Position numbers and translations under genes: made by a program
Notes under the pieces: model-generated
Database searches by the model: none
What the model was told of the DNA's origin: nothing
Seen by the model: the letters and a program-made list of their open reading frames with translations, nothing else
Shown: in pieces, positions 42,793-52,247 of the stretch
How positions within the stretch are numbered: the stretch's first letter is position 1
Layout: every line of letters starts with the position of its first letter
DNA from: Niastella yeongjuensis
GTDB lineage: Bacteria > Bacteroidota > Bacteroidia > Chitinophagales > Chitinophagaceae
Length of the DNA stretch: 64,000 bases
Assembly (NCBI RefSeq): GCF_900110245.1
Contig: NZ_FOCZ01000007.1
Span: 186,001-250,000, forward strand
Direction: 5' to 3'

Positions 42793-42800
42793 TATCTTTG
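42793..42800 (+). promoter_or_regulatory. -7 box (TATCTTTG), probable leaderless promoter for the nitroreductase
   Basis: Exact match ending 7 nt before the ATG at 42808. The two start codons are separated by only 36 bp, so each -33 region lies in or at the other gene. Confidence 0.65.
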
Positions 42801-42807
42801 TTCCGTT

Positions 42808-43389
42808 ATGAAAAAAACTGAATTGATCAATGAACTGATACAAACACGCAGGAGTGTGTTTACTCAACAATTTGAAGCAGGAAAAGTTATTCCGGATGAG
42901 ATCATTTGGCAGGCGCTTGAAAACGCCAACTGGGCACCCAACCACAAGTTTACCGAACCCTGGCGGTTTACCGTTTTTACCGGTAATGGATTACAGAAAC
43001 TGGCCGAACAACAGGCTGAGATCTATAAAAAATACGCCGGCCCAAAATTCAAACAAAATAAATACGAGCAAATGCAGGTAACGCCACAGCAATGCTCGCA
43101 TGTGATTGCCATTGGCTGCAAACGCCATATAGACCAGGTGCCTGAAATGGAAGAGGTCGCCGCTGTAGCGTGCGCGGTGCAGAATATTTACCTCACCATT
43201 TCTGCGTATGAAAATATTGGCGGTTACTGGAGTACGGGCGGCATTACTTTTATTGAGGAAGCAAAACCATTGTTTGGTTTGGGGACCGATGATGTGCTGA
43301 TGGGTTTCTTTTATCTGGGATATGTAAAGGTGCCATCTGTTTCGGGTAAACGTAAACCGATACAGGAGAAAGTTACCTGGGTTAAATAA
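42808..43389 (+). CDS. Nitroreductase-family FMN protein
   Basis: 193 residues. Opens ELIQTRRSVFTQQF, the FMN-contacting RRS motif of the family; ENANWAPNHKFTEPWRFTVF is the second hallmark and GYWSTGGITF with LGTDDVLMGFFYLGY the third. Close to the YdjA-like short nitroreductases. It should use NAD(P)H and FMN to reduce nitro, quinone or similar groups; the physiological substrate is not known. Cytoplasmic, monocistronic, and apparently leaderless. Confidence 0.92.
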   Translation: MKKTELINELIQTRRSVFTQQFEAGKVIPDEIIWQALENANWAPNHKFTEPWRFTVFTGNGLQKLAEQQAEIYKKYAGPKFKQNKYEQMQVTPQQCSHVIAIGCKRHIDQVPEMEEVAAVACAVQNIYLTISAYENIGGYWSTGGITFIEEAKPLFGLGTDDVLMGFFYLGYVKVPSVSGKRKPIQEKVTWVK

Positions 43390-43446
43390 GTTCTAAGTTC
43401 CCAGTTCAAAGTTTTAAGTTCTTAGTTCCGGGGTTCTTACTTCTCT
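43388..43446. repeat. Degenerate heptamer tract after the nitroreductase stop
   Basis: AAGTTCT, AAGTTCC, CAGTTCA, AAGTTTT, AAGTTCT, TAGTTCC. It begins inside the TAA stop codon of the nitroreductase gene. Confidence 0.7.
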
Positions 43447-43449
43447 GTT

Positions 43450-43548
43450 CTAGTTAAAGTCTTTGAAGCTTTTGCTGCTGCGATAACCCAGCCAGATAAA
43501 GATGACAGGAATAAACAGAATTAAGATCAGGGAGATAAAACCTAGCAT
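43450..43548 (-). CDS. 32-residue single-pass membrane peptide
   Basis: An ATG at 43548 opens 32 codons: MLGFISLILILFIPVIFIWLGY, then RSSKSFKDFN and TAG. It has one very hydrophobic helix of about 18-20 residues and a short basic C-terminus. It is too short for normal gene callers. Support: perfect membrane-helix/positive-tail layout, heptamer array at its stop as for neighbouring genes, and no overlap with anything else. Could be a bacterial small membrane protein of the YtzI/regulatory kind; equally it could be chance. Promoter not obvious. Confidence 0.55.
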   Translation of the reverse strand: MLGFISLILILFIPVIFIWLGYRSSKSFKDFN

Positions 43549-43851
43549 ACAAATCGTTTTTAATAGGAATGGAATGTTGACCGGTTTTACAACGCATAAA
43601 ATCTCTAGTCTGGTATAAGTAGTTTCCCTATTAGGGTCTAAAATCGGGCTTAAATCGGTTTTTCTTGACCAGGATCATTCCTACCAGGTTTATGGACCTG
43701 CGAGCCTGGCCATTGCTAGTATATATCTAGTTGCGATAATTAACATTATGTTAAATAGGATATGGCGATAAAAGCTGCTCTTGTTATGGAGCAGCTTTTA
43801 CATTTATAACCTGAATACCCCTCTTTCACTTAAAAAGATGCTGAAGGAAAC
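43549..43851. other. 303-bp non-coding region
   Basis: Has the terminator of the PepSY-like gene (43769-43800) on the right. The left 220 bp shows CCAGG/CCTGG-containing segments (about 43669-43712) and AT-rich palindromes (CTAGTATATATCTAG) but no gene. Confidence 0.45.
43769..43800 (-). terminator. Terminator of the PepSY-like gene
   Basis: Perfect 12-bp stem TAAAAGCTGCTC / GAGCAGCTTTTA with an 8-nt loop, 51 bp after the gene's stop on the minus strand. Confidence 0.85.
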
Positions 43852-44358
43852 CTATCCTTTCACAAACTCTTTATAAACTTCCATTTCATTGTCATCGAGA
43901 CGTAGCACTTTCCAGGTGGTTTTATCTTCCAGCGTAACCAGGTAAATTTTCGCCTGGTTGTAGTTTATTTCCTGAACGCAAAAAATATTGTAGTCGAAAA
44001 ATTCACTTTTAACCCGCTTGCGAACATCAGCTGGTAATTCAGCTTCAGTGTAATAGCTGATCTGATACTTGATATTTCCTTTACGGGTTAAAAAAACACG
44101 ATTTTGCACTTTGCCGTTTTTGAATACAACCTCATAGCCATTACGGAGCGTTGCCCATACTTCGCCTGTAATGCCGGGAAAGTTTTTGCTGAATTTCTTC
44201 TGAACGTTATCGGCTATTTTTTCTTCCATAGCAGCTGCTGTAACAGGCACATTAGCAGATTTGTCCTTGGGCTGAAATGCGAGGGATTGTGCGTTAACTC
44301 TACAAAATGTTATTGCGATAACTGATACTGCACAAAAAACGAAGAGTTGCTTTTTCAT
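43852..44358 (-). CDS. Exported PepSY-like protein
   Basis: 168 residues from the ATG at 44358, chosen because MKKQLFVFCAVSVIAITFCRVNAQ is a signal peptide and a perfect -7 box sits 44 nt upstream; the longer frame (to 44466) would begin upstream of the promoter. The mature part has the PepSY-like (DUF2874-type) pattern EKIADNVQKKFSKNFPGITGEVWATLRNGYEVVF and VRKRVKSEFFDYNIFCVQEI. Such periplasmic domains often bind or inhibit other proteins. It lies divergent from the kinase operon, so a link to it is possible but unproven. Confidence 0.8.
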   Translation of the reverse strand: MKKQLFVFCAVSVIAITFCRVNAQSLAFQPKDKSANVPVTAAAMEEKIADNVQKKFSKNFPGITGEVWATLRNGYEVVFKNGKVQNRVFLTRKGNIKYQISYYTEAELPADVRKRVKSEFFDYNIFCVQEINYNQAKIYLVTLEDKTTWKVLRLDDNEMEVYKEFVKG

Positions 44359-44671
44359 TATTCTGAATTTTAGGTGGCGTGGTGAAATTGAATTGACAAT
44401 GCAAATGTATCTCCGTGTAAAGGCCTTTTTCAGACTACTCGACATTGGCAGTGAAAACGCAAACATTTAGTAGCATTCAGAAACGAATTGCAAGTAAGCG
44501 TCGACAAATGGCATCGGTCTTTAAAAAACAAAAAAGTACCGATTTATCACATTTATCGGCAAAGAGATAATTACCTTTAGTATACTATTCGCTCTTTTTT
44601 CGGTACCTGAAAGCTGATCGCTACTATATGCTATTTAGTAAACCTGCTTAATTGATTTAATAGTTGTAGTA
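44359..44671. other. 313-bp divergent intergenic region
   Basis: Holds the minus-strand -7 box (44402-44409) for the PepSY-like gene and the undefined promoter of the kinase operon. A short inverted repeat, CCGATTTATC..CATTTATCGG, lies at about 44538-44560 and could be a regulator site for the LytTR-controlled operon. No array. Confidence 0.45.
44402..44409 (-). promoter_or_regulatory. -7 box (TACATTTG) for the PepSY-like gene
   Basis: Exact match, 43 nt before the ATG at 44358. It supports that start rather than one at 44466. Confidence 0.6.
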
Positions 44672-45796
44672 ATGCCAATGCATGATATTATATTCAGCAA
44701 TCAATTTCGTTACCGGTTCCGGCGCCACCTGTTTTTTTGGATTGCCTACTGCTCCTACTTCTATATACAAAGCATTGCCGCCCGTGATTATCATGAATTC
44801 TTCACAGGGAAACCTTATTTTATCGCCCTCATAAATTTATGCATGTATGCCCCCTTTTTTATTGGGGCCACTTATTTCCTGATCTATTATTTAATGAAAA
44901 AAAGCTATTTGCTTTTTCTGTTGGGCTTTTTTGCCGTATACGGCACCGGTATACTCTTGAATTATTATCCTTCAAAATTGTTTCTGATAATTACAGGTTG
45001 GTTTCCGGACACGTTACAGCACAGAATTGATATGAGCATTGTAAATACCCGATGGGGAATGGTAATAGCCTTTGTGGCGGTAGGAATAAAGTTTTCTAAA
45101 AGCTGGTACCTGCAACAAAAGGAAAATCTTGAAATAATAAAACGAAAAGCAAGGATTGAAATGCAATTGGAAAAAGCCAATATACACCCGGAATTGCTGT
45201 TGCGGACCCTAGATACCATTTATAGCGATACCAAATCTGGTTATAACAATTCGTCTTCCCAAATTTTATACCTCTCTGAACTTTTGAGCTATTCTCTATA
45301 TGAAAACGAAAACAAAATGGTGCCTCTTCAAAGGGAATTGCAGCAGCTGAATCATCTGATAATGCTGGAAAATCAAAACAAAGAACGCTTTATAGATATC
45401 CGGTTGGACATAAAGGGAGATTCGAATAACCGATTCATCGCTCCCATGGTTCTTGTTAAAATGCTGGAACAAAGCATTACCGAGTTGCATAACTCCTGCA
45501 ATTGTTCCTGGATTGGGGATTGGACTTTCACCATAACAACCAATACGCTTTTTTCAACATTATCCTTTAGCGATGCCGATGGAAATGCCTTGACCGATAT
45601 CGATTGGGCTTTGTTGATTGAAAATACCCGAAGCAGACTTAGAGGCGACTATGATTCAACCGATTTCCGGGTTGGACTCGTAAATATTGACAATAGAATC
45701 GTTATCAGATTTGCATTAAAACTATCGACCGAAACAAAAGAACCTGCGTTTAGTGCCAATAATAATTTAAAAGAACCTGTATATGACGCTTCATGA
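44672..45796 (+). CDS. Degenerate LytS-type sensor (pseudokinase)
   Basis: 374 residues (or 372 from the second ATG). Four membrane segments at about 20-36, 47-72, 78-98 and 125-141, then a short helical linker and a His_kinase-like region. The normal phosphoacceptor motif QINPHFLFN is altered to NIHPELLLRT, so the His position is occupied by Glu174. The ATP-lid N-box (VENAFKH in active members) reads MLEQSITELHN, losing the key Asn, and no G-box is apparent. It should not phosphorylate itself. Starts like its neighbour (HDII..RHLFFWIA / HDIV..RHIAFWLA), so it is a tandem paralogue; it overlaps that gene by 14 bp. Confidence 0.85.
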   Translation: MPMHDIIFSNQFRYRFRRHLFFWIAYCSYFYIQSIAARDYHEFFTGKPYFIALINLCMYAPFFIGATYFLIYYLMKKSYLLFLLGFFAVYGTGILLNYYPSKLFLIITGWFPDTLQHRIDMSIVNTRWGMVIAFVAVGIKFSKSWYLQQKENLEIIKRKARIEMQLEKANIHPELLLRTLDTIYSDTKSGYNNSSSQILYLSELLSYSLYENENKMVPLQRELQQLNHLIMLENQNKERFIDIRLDIKGDSNNRFIAPMVLVKMLEQSITELHNSCNCSWIGDWTFTITTNTLFSTLSFSDADGNALTDIDWALLIENTRSRLRGDYDSTDFRVGLVNIDNRIVIRFALKLSTETKEPAFSANNNLKEPVYDAS

Positions 45797-46898
45797 TATC
45801 GTATGGACCACGAAGAAGCCACAGCAGTATTTCCGGCATATCGCTTTCTGGCTTGCCCAGGCCTGGTTTTGGGGATGCTGGACAGACAGTTTATTGGAGG
45901 GTTTTCACAAAGCCTTTATTTACAACGTCTTTAAAGGGGATGGCATACTTGTAATTGATGCCATATATACTTACCTGGTTGCCTATTATTACACACCTAA
46001 GTATTTTGAAAAAAACGAGTATAGGAAATTTTGTTTCTCTGTTTTCCTACTCACTCTTTTGACCTACGTGCTATTCATCGCTTATCAGTTTTGGATTACG
46101 GATTCATTTAACAGATCACAAAATGAACAATTTCTCTTACTATGGTATTCTTCCACCGGGTTTATATTTGCCGGCCCCCCTGCTGTTTGCGCCATGTTCT
46201 TAACAATAAAAATGTTTAAGAATTATTATTTAAAAATGCGTGAAAGAGAAATGCTCGTAAAAGAAAATGCCAACGCAGAATTGCAGGTTTTGAAAGCACA
46301 GGTACATCCGCATTTTCTTTTCAATACCCTGAATAACATTTATTCTTTTGCACTTAGTAAGTCAGTTGAAACAAGCGGTCTTGTTTTGAAATTGAAAAAC
46401 ACCATAAAGTATATGGTGGATGAATGCAATGTAGAATCAGTATTACTGGAGAAGGAAATTGATATGTTGAATAATTATATCGGGCTGGAAAAAGTGCGGT
46501 ATGGACAACGATTGCGGTTCAATATGTCAGTATCCGGTAACTATCATAACAAAACGATTGCGCCTTTGCTGCTGGTACCATTTGTTGAAAACACCTTTAA
46601 ACACAGTATCAGCAAAATGCGGGGAAATCATCAGATCGATTTATCTATAGGTATTATTGACAATCAGCTCGAATTCAGCATAATTAATGACAGGCTTCCT
46701 GATATGAAAATGTCATCACCCAAAAAGGGAATTGGCTTGTCGAATGTTCAAAAGAGATTACAATTGCTTTATCCTGATAAACATATGTTGGTCATTCAGT
46801 CAACAGAAAAAAAGTTTGAAGTGTACCTGAAAATAGAATTGGGTACAATTGCTTCAACAATTAAAGAGTCACCAGTAAAAATCGTGGCTTATGCCTGA
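45783..46898 (+). CDS. LytS-type sensor histidine kinase
   Basis: 371 residues with an intact active set. Membrane segments at about 18-35, 55-70, 85-104 and 118-142; a coiled linker (MREREMLVKENANAELQVLKAQ); the phosphoacceptor motif VHPHFLFNTLNNIYSFA (H177); the N-box LLLVPFVENTFKHS and the G-box KGIGLSNVQKRLQLLYP. Bacteroidota members of this family pass phosphate to a LytTR regulator; here the regulator gene overlaps by 8 bp. It overlaps the upstream pseudokinase gene by 14 bp. No extracellular sensor domain is visible, so the signal may come through the membrane part or the partner. Confidence 0.93.
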   Translation: MTLHDIVWTTKKPQQYFRHIAFWLAQAWFWGCWTDSLLEGFHKAFIYNVFKGDGILVIDAIYTYLVAYYYTPKYFEKNEYRKFCFSVFLLTLLTYVLFIAYQFWITDSFNRSQNEQFLLLWYSSTGFIFAGPPAVCAMFLTIKMFKNYYLKMREREMLVKENANAELQVLKAQVHPHFLFNTLNNIYSFALSKSVETSGLVLKLKNTIKYMVDECNVESVLLEKEIDMLNNYIGLEKVRYGQRLRFNMSVSGNYHNKTIAPLLLVPFVENTFKHSISKMRGNHQIDLSIGIIDNQLEFSIINDRLPDMKMSSPKKGIGLSNVQKRLQLLYPDKHMLVIQSTEKKFEVYLKIELGTIASTIKESPVKIVAYA

Positions 46899-47613
46899 CA
46901 AAAAAACGCTGTGCCTGGCGGTAGACGACGAACCGCCAGCGCTTGAAGTGTTGAAGAAATATATTTCGTCCATGCAATCGCTTGAATTAGCGGGCACCTG
47001 TTGTGATGCTATTGAAGCTATTAACTTTTTACAGACCAGGCAGGTTGATTTAATATTTTTGGATATTAAGATGCCCGAATTGCTGGGTACGGACTTTATA
47101 CGAACACTGAAGACCCCGCCAAAAGTTATTTTTACAACCGCTTACCGGAAATATGCTTTGGAAGGTTTTGAACTGGAAGCTGCTGATTATTTGCTGAAAC
47201 CCATATCATTTGAGCGTTTTTTAAAGGCCGTCAACAAAGTCATTAAAAAAGACACTGGTGTTGAAAAAGAGTTCGCTCACAACAATCATGATCCGGAATT
47301 TATTTGTGTTCGTGCCGACAGGAAAATGGTGAAGATCTTTTTAGATGACATCCTGTACATTGAAAGCCTGAAGGACTACATTAAAATAGTAACTACCGCA
47401 AAAGCGCTTCTTACCAAGCAGTCTATTTCGGCTGTGGAAGAAATGCTTCCCAAAAATGTTTTTATACGTATACACCGGTCGTATATCATTTCGTTGAAAA
47501 AGGTGCAATCCTACACCAGTGAGTTAATTGAGATTGATAAACATGAACTTCCGGTAAGTCGTATGTACCGTCGTGAAGTGGAGCAGGCATTGCACGCCCC
47601 TACCCAATTATAA
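46891..47613 (+). CDS. LytTR-family response regulator
   Basis: 240 residues. Receiver domain (about 5-120) with acidic pair DDE at 12-14, phospho-Asp D58 in LIFLDIKMPELLG, Thr in IFTTAYRKYAL and Lys in YLLKPISFERF. DNA-binding LytTR domain (about 140-238): CVRADRKMVKIFLDDILYIESLKDYIKI, then FIRIHRSYIISLKKV. It should bind direct repeats of about 9-10 bp upstream of its targets when phosphorylated by the adjacent kinase. Start overlaps the kinase end by 8 bp, indicating translational coupling. No obvious LytTR site was identified with confidence. Confidence 0.95.
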   Translation: MPDKKTLCLAVDDEPPALEVLKKYISSMQSLELAGTCCDAIEAINFLQTRQVDLIFLDIKMPELLGTDFIRTLKTPPKVIFTTAYRKYALEGFELEAADYLLKPISFERFLKAVNKVIKKDTGVEKEFAHNNHDPEFICVRADRKMVKIFLDDILYIESLKDYIKIVTTAKALLTKQSISAVEEMLPKNVFIRIHRSYIISLKKVQSYTSELIEIDKHELPVSRMYRREVEQALHAPTQL

Positions 47614-47853
47614 CTTCTACCGCTGTCTGCTGCCAGCCAGTTGATATAAATGAAAAACGCAGCCTGGAAAAGCCGCGTTAAATTGATTGAAAAATTAAAC
47701 CCTTAAACCCATGCGCACGATTGTTCAGCGCATACGTAAAGGTAATAGCCAGGTATCATACAGGGAATAGTAATCAATTAAAAGGAAATTAAAATACATT
47801 ATACCCATTTACCTGCGGTTCATGCAACCGATTGATGACAGGCGTATAAAAAG

Positions 47854-47884
47854 AAAACCCTCCCGATGCTTCGGGAGGGTTTTT
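47854..47884. terminator. Terminator between the LytTR and TPR genes
   Basis: Perfect stem AAAACCCTCCCGA / TCGGGAGGGTTTT with loop TGCT. It lies 20 bp after the stop of the minus-strand TPR gene. It is about 240 bp beyond the LytTR gene, which also has a weaker hairpin (AACGCAG..CCGCGTT) at about 47655-47680. Confidence 0.85.
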
Positions 47885-47904
47885 ACTAATTTCGGATATA
47901 CTTA

Positions 47905-49284
47905 TTAGTGCTTTCTATCAATGTTGTTGTACTTATCTGTGTACTTCGTAACATTCTCCTGAATTTTCTTGATGTCGGCGTCGATTGTTTTAACGCCTGC
48001 TACATCTTTCTTGGCTTCAGCCTGGCGTTTCTTTTGCTCCAGCTGATTTGCTTTTTCCTCATTGATGATGATCAACAGGTCAAGTGCATTTTTCAGGTTG
48101 TCTTTATCTTCCATTTTCAACTTACCCTGACCATCGAGCACTTCGTCTACTTTAGTTAAGTAAGGTAAAGCCTGGTCGAACTTCTTGGCAGTTTCTGCGC
48201 GCAGGTCGTCTTTTTTCTTCAACTGGTCTGGCGTTAATTTAACATTGCCTGAAGGGCGGATATTCTTGTTCTCGTTATTGATCTCAACACCCTGGTTGTA
48301 ATAGATCTGCCCTAATACCATGTTGGCATTGGCGAAATCTGGTTTTTTCTCCAGGGTTTTGCCCATAACATCAACCGCTTTTGCGATCAGCTCTTTTGAA
48401 TTGGCCGGACGTTTGCTGGCATCAGGATCGTAACCTGTTTGGTATAACTCTACACCGTAGTTGAACAGGAAGAGATAATTGTCAGGGTTTTCTTTTATAA
48501 CTTCTTCATACTTTTTGAACAGCTCTTCTTTGTTGCCTGCTTCACGGGCCAGGTCTAATTCAAAACCAGTCCAGAAAGGATCGCTGGGATATACTTCTTT
48601 ACCCAGTTGAGCAAATTTAGAAGCGTTGGCTTTGTCTTCTTTTCTGCGATAGTAGTCAGCCAGCCACTTGTAAATTTCTACAAAGCCTTCGCCTTTTGCT
48701 TTTGCTTCGGCAATTTTACCGTAGTAAACAGCTGCATCATCGGGTTTCTGTGCCTTTTCAGCTGAAATACCAGCATATAAAGTGGTGGTAGTATCGAGCT
48801 TAATAGGAATGATATTTTTTGATGACAACAGGTCGAATACTTCCAGTGACTTTTTGAAGTTTATGAACGCGTCGTTGTAGTTGTTGGCGTTATAAAACGA
48901 AGCTGCATCTTTTGAATAACCTGTGTACAGGTCAATCAGTGGAGCGTTGTTATCCAGGGTTAACTGAATATTTCTTTTAGCTGCGTCTTTTTCATTGGAT
49001 TCCATGTCCAGGTAGGTTTTCATGGCTTCCAGGGCTGTTCCGCGTGCATCGGGCACCGTTGATTTCAGCGATGAGTCAGCGGCAATGGCGCCATAAATTT
49101 TAGCCTTTGTGTACCATGCATCTGGCAGCGTTTTATTTTTCTCAACGGTCATTACATTGTCGATCTCGGTTTTAGCGTCCGTGAGTTTTTTCTTGCCTAG
49201 CAGGTCTTTAGCCTTTTCTAGTTTTTGGGCCTGTGACAAAAACCCAACTACAGCGAGCAATGCTGTCAGCAACAATTTTTTCAT
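47905..49284 (-). CDS. Secreted TPR-repeat protein
   Basis: 459 residues; signal peptide MKKLLLTALLAVVGFLSQAQ. Repeated helical pairs with TPR spacing run from about 25 to 400, e.g. KAKDLLGKKKLTDAKTEID, AAVYYGKIAEAKAKGEGF, KASKFAQLGKEVYPSDPF, LFNYGVELYQTGYDPDASK and ANMVLGQIYYNQGVEI. The C-terminal 60 residues (DKDNLKNALDLLIIINEEKANQLEQKK) look like a coiled coil. Common Chitinophagaceae periplasmic type; precise role unknown. It lies 59 bp downstream of gyrA on the same strand, so it may be co-transcribed with it. Confidence 0.85.
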   Translation of the reverse strand: MKKLLLTALLAVVGFLSQAQKLEKAKDLLGKKKLTDAKTEIDNVMTVEKNKTLPDAWYTKAKIYGAIAADSSLKSTVPDARGTALEAMKTYLDMESNEKDAAKRNIQLTLDNNAPLIDLYTGYSKDAASFYNANNYNDAFINFKKSLEVFDLLSSKNIIPIKLDTTTTLYAGISAEKAQKPDDAAVYYGKIAEAKAKGEGFVEIYKWLADYYRRKEDKANASKFAQLGKEVYPSDPFWTGFELDLAREAGNKEELFKKYEEVIKENPDNYLFLFNYGVELYQTGYDPDASKRPANSKELIAKAVDVMGKTLEKKPDFANANMVLGQIYYNQGVEINNENKNIRPSGNVKLTPDQLKKKDDLRAETAKKFDQALPYLTKVDEVLDGQGKLKMEDKDNLKNALDLLIIINEEKANQLEQKKRQAEAKKDVAGVKTIDADIKKIQENVTKYTDKYNNIDRKH

Positions 49285-49343
49285 CTGAAAATATTTATTG
49301 TTTTTTAGCCAATGAGCTTATATAATTGAAAGCAAATCTCTAA

Positions 49344-51989
49344 TTATTCTGTAACCGGTCCTTCTGTTCCTGGTTCGTCTCCTTCATTTGAATCTTCGCT
49401 GGCATCAGTACTTTCATCAGATGCAATCTCATTGCCATCGGTTGCCCCGGCTGTTGCATTCACATCGGTTTGGGCTTCTAATTCGCCATTTTCTTCATTT
49501 CCTTCTTCTTCATTATCATCCAGTTTAGTAATGGCGGCTATTTCATCACCATCATCGAGGCGAATTAATTTAACACCCTGGGTGTTACGGCCCAGTTCGC
49601 TGATGCCTTCTGCCGGCATACGAATGGTCATACCGCTTTTACAGGTGATCATCAGGTCTTCTTTCGCTGCAACATCCAGCATACCTACCAGTGAACCGGT
49701 TTTCTCGGTAACGTTCAGGGTTTTCACCCCTTTACCGCCGCGGTTGGTGATGGGATAATCTTCTAATGGTGTTCTTTTTCCGAATCCTTTTTCACTCACA
49801 ACCAACACGCTACGAGAGTTATCTTCCTTGCTGACACATATCATGCCAATAACTGCATCATTATCATCATCTACATCAATTCCCGATACGCCAATAGCGC
49901 CGCGGCCGGTTGCACGTACTTTTTCTTCGGCAAACCGGATGGCACGACCGCTTTTCAGGGCCATCATGATCTCGCTGGTGCCATTGGTAAGCTTGGCTAC
50001 CAGCAATTCATCCCCTTCCACAATGGTAATGGCGTTTACGCCGGTTGTACGTGGACGGCTGAAATCTTCGAGGGCAGTCTTTTTAATGATACCCTTTTTG
50101 GTAGCGAGCACTATGTTGTGTGATTTTACAAACTCTTCGTTTTCCAGGTCCTGGATATCGATGATCGCCCTGATCTTGTCATCGGGCGGTAATTGAATCA
50201 GGTTCTGAATGGCGCGGCCTTTGCTGGTTTTGTCGCCTTCGGGTATTTCATAAACATTCAGCCAGTAACAGCGTCCTTTTTCAGTAAAGAACAACATGGT
50301 GTGGTGTGAAGAGGCCACAAACAGGTGTTCAATCCAATCTTCTTCGCGGGCTTTGCTGCCTTTGGCTCCCCGGCCACCGCGGCGCTGAGCGCGGAATTCG
50401 GTAGCGGATGTACGTTTGATATAACCCAGGTGAGAGATGGTGATCACCACATCTTCTTCCTTGATCAGGTCTTTTATGCGTACTTCATTATCGAGATAAG
50501 TGATCTCTGTTTTGCGGGCATCGCCGAATTTTTCTTTTACTTCGCCCAGTTCGGTTTTAATAACATCGTACCGCATACCTTCATTGCTTAACAGTTCACG
50601 GAGGTGTCCGATAAGGCGTTGCAGTTCTTCAAACTCTTCGCGGATCTTATCGCGTTCCATGCCGGTTAACCGTTGTAAACGCAGATCGAGGATGGCACGG
50701 GCCTGCACTTCATCGAGGCCCCATCCTGCATTGATCAGGCTTTCGCGGGCAATTTCCGGTGTGGCCGATGCCCGGATCATGGCGATCACTTCGTCGAGGT
50801 GATCCAGTGCTATCAGGTAACCCTGTAAAATGTGGGCTTTCTTCTCTGCTTCGCGTAATTCGAACTGTGTACGCCGTACCACCACTTCATGACGGAACTC
50901 CACAAACTCACTGATCATATCTCTTACGTTCAGTGTTTTGGGGCGGCCTTTTGACAGGGCCACGTTGTTGATACCGTATGAAGTTTGGAGTTCGGTGAAT
51001 TTGTACAGCTGGTTGATCACCACGTTGGCGATCGCATCGCGTTTGAGATCGATCACGATACGGGTGCCTTCCTTGGCGTTCGATTCATTGTTTACGTGTG
51101 CAATACCTTCGATCACTTTTTCATTTACCAGCTGACCGATCTTATCGCAAAGCGCATCGCGGTTTACCTGGTAAGGCACTTCGTTCACAATGATGGTTTC
51201 GCGACCGCTGGGTTTGGTATCTACGGTGAGTTTACCGCGCAATACAACGCGGCCACGTCCAAAGTGCATACCGGCCCGTACGCCTTCCATACCGTAAATG
51301 ATACCACCGGTGGGGAAGTCTGGGGCTTTTATGTGCTGCATCAACTCATCGATGGTGATGTCGCGGTTATCGATATAGGCTATACAGCCATCAATTACTT
51401 CGCTGAGGTTATGCGGCATCATGTTGGTGGCCATACCCACCGCAATACCGCTTGAACCGTTTATCAGCAGGTTGGGAACGCGTGCTGGTAAAATAGCAGG
51501 CTCTCTTTCTGAGTCGTCGAAGTTAGGCTGAAAGTCAACGGTATCTTTGTCGATATCCATCAACATGTATTCAGCTAACCGGTCGAGCCTGGCTTCTGTA
51601 TAACGCATGGCGGCAGGGCCGTCGCCATCCTGGTTACCGTAGTTACCCTGGCCATCAACAAGGGTATACCGCATGCTCCATTCCTGTGCCATACGCACCA
51701 TGGCGTCGTACACAGATGAGTCACCATGCGGGTGATATTTACCCAACACCTCTCCTACTACACGTGCCGATTTTTTGTATGCTCTGTTATAGTTCAGACC
51801 CAGTTCGTTCATGGCGAACAAAATGCGCCGGTGAACCGGTTTCAAACCATCGCGTACATCGGGCAAGGCACGGCTTACGATTACTGACATCGAGTAATCG
51901 ATGTATGCCGTTTTCATTTGCTCTTCGATATTTACAGGGATAATACGATTCTCATCGTTTGTTTCCTGTGGGGTGAAGTTTTCTTCCAT
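49344..51989 (-). CDS. gyrA: DNA gyrase subunit A
   Basis: 881 residues. Breakage-reunion domain with [18 protein letters not shown], the active Tyr in AMRYTEARL, and the quinolone-resistance region [19 protein letters not shown]; position equivalent to E. coli Ser83 is Ser and Asp87 is Asp, while Ala84 is Ser. C-terminal six-bladed beta-pinwheel (about 510-820, [11 protein letters not shown] being the GyrA box) is followed by an acidic tail (about 830-881). The GyrA-type tail and box favour gyrase over topoisomerase IV ParC. No gyrB nearby. A perfect -7 box (TATTTTTG) lies 53 nt upstream. Confidence 0.97.
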   Translation of the reverse strand: MEENFTPQETNDENRIIPVNIEEQMKTAYIDYSMSVIVSRALPDVRDGLKPVHRRILFAMNELGLNYNRAYKKSARVVGEVLGKYHPHGDSSVYDAMVRMAQEWSMRYTLVDGQGNYGNQDGDGPAAMRYTEARLDRLAEYMLMDIDKDTVDFQPNFDDSEREPAILPARVPNLLINGSSGIAVGMATNMMPHNLSEVIDGCIAYIDNRDITIDELMQHIKAPDFPTGGIIYGMEGVRAGMHFGRGRVVLRGKLTVDTKPSGRETIIVNEVPYQVNRDALCDKIGQLVNEKVIEGIAHVNNESNAKEGTRIVIDLKRDAIANVVINQLYKFTELQTSYGINNVALSKGRPKTLNVRDMISEFVEFRHEVVVRRTQFELREAEKKAHILQGYLIALDHLDEVIAMIRASATPEIARESLINAGWGLDEVQARAILDLRLQRLTGMERDKIREEFEELQRLIGHLRELLSNEGMRYDVIKTELGEVKEKFGDARKTEITYLDNEVRIKDLIKEEDVVITISHLGYIKRTSATEFRAQRRGGRGAKGSKAREEDWIEHLFVASSHHTMLFFTEKGRCYWLNVYEIPEGDKTSKGRAIQNLIQLPPDDKIRAIIDIQDLENEEFVKSHNIVLATKKGIIKKTALEDFSRPRTTGVNAITIVEGDELLVAKLTNGTSEIMMALKSGRAIRFAEEKVRATGRGAIGVSGIDVDDDNDAVIGMICVSKEDNSRSVLVVSEKGFGKRTPLEDYPITNRGGKGVKTLNVTEKTGSLVGMLDVAAKEDLMITCKSGMTIRMPAEGISELGRNTQGVKLIRLDDGDEIAAITKLDDNEEEGNEENGELEAQTDVNATAGATDGNEIASDESTDASEDSNEGDEPGTEGPVTE

Positions 51990-52042
51990 ACTTGTTTTAC
52001 AGAAATGATTTACATCCGGTTATTGGTAAGTTGGATGGGGGG

Positions 52043-52050
52043 CAAAAATA
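52043..52050 (-). promoter_or_regulatory. -7 box (TATTTTTG) for gyrA
   Basis: Exact TAnnTTTG match on the minus strand, 53 nt before the gyrA start. Confidence 0.6.
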
Positions 52051-52131
52051 CCCTATTTAACCGTGAAAACCCGTGATTTGGAGGGGTTTTTTAGCCCTAA
52101 ATTTTATCAACAAATGTTAAAAAAAGGGCAG

Positions 52132-52247
52132 AAGGCAGAGGGCAGAAGGCAGAAAGGAAATACAGCCCCTTTCCACCCCGCCAGCCTGCGTCTGTTGCCT
52201 GTATCGGCTGTTTTCACTCTGCTCTCTGCCCTATGCCTTCTGCCCCA
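52132..52247. repeat. Inverted pair of GGCAGAA heptamer arrays
   Basis: Left arm AGGGCAGAAGGCAGAGGGCA.. (52125-52154) and right arm CTCTGCTCTCTGCCCTATGCC.. (52217-52246) are near reverse complements with a 60-nt loop. Confidence 0.8.

Noticed and set aside
43852-44466. Longer form of the PepSY-like protein starting at 44466
   Set aside because: It would begin upstream of an exact -7 box and hide the signal peptide that starts at 44358.
49432-51943. Many plus-strand frames of 60-160 codons opposite gyrA, and similar ones opposite dnaK, GH2, DUF1800 and others
   Set aside because: All lie within strongly conserved genes on the other strand, have no family resemblance and no ribosome-binding or promoter context.
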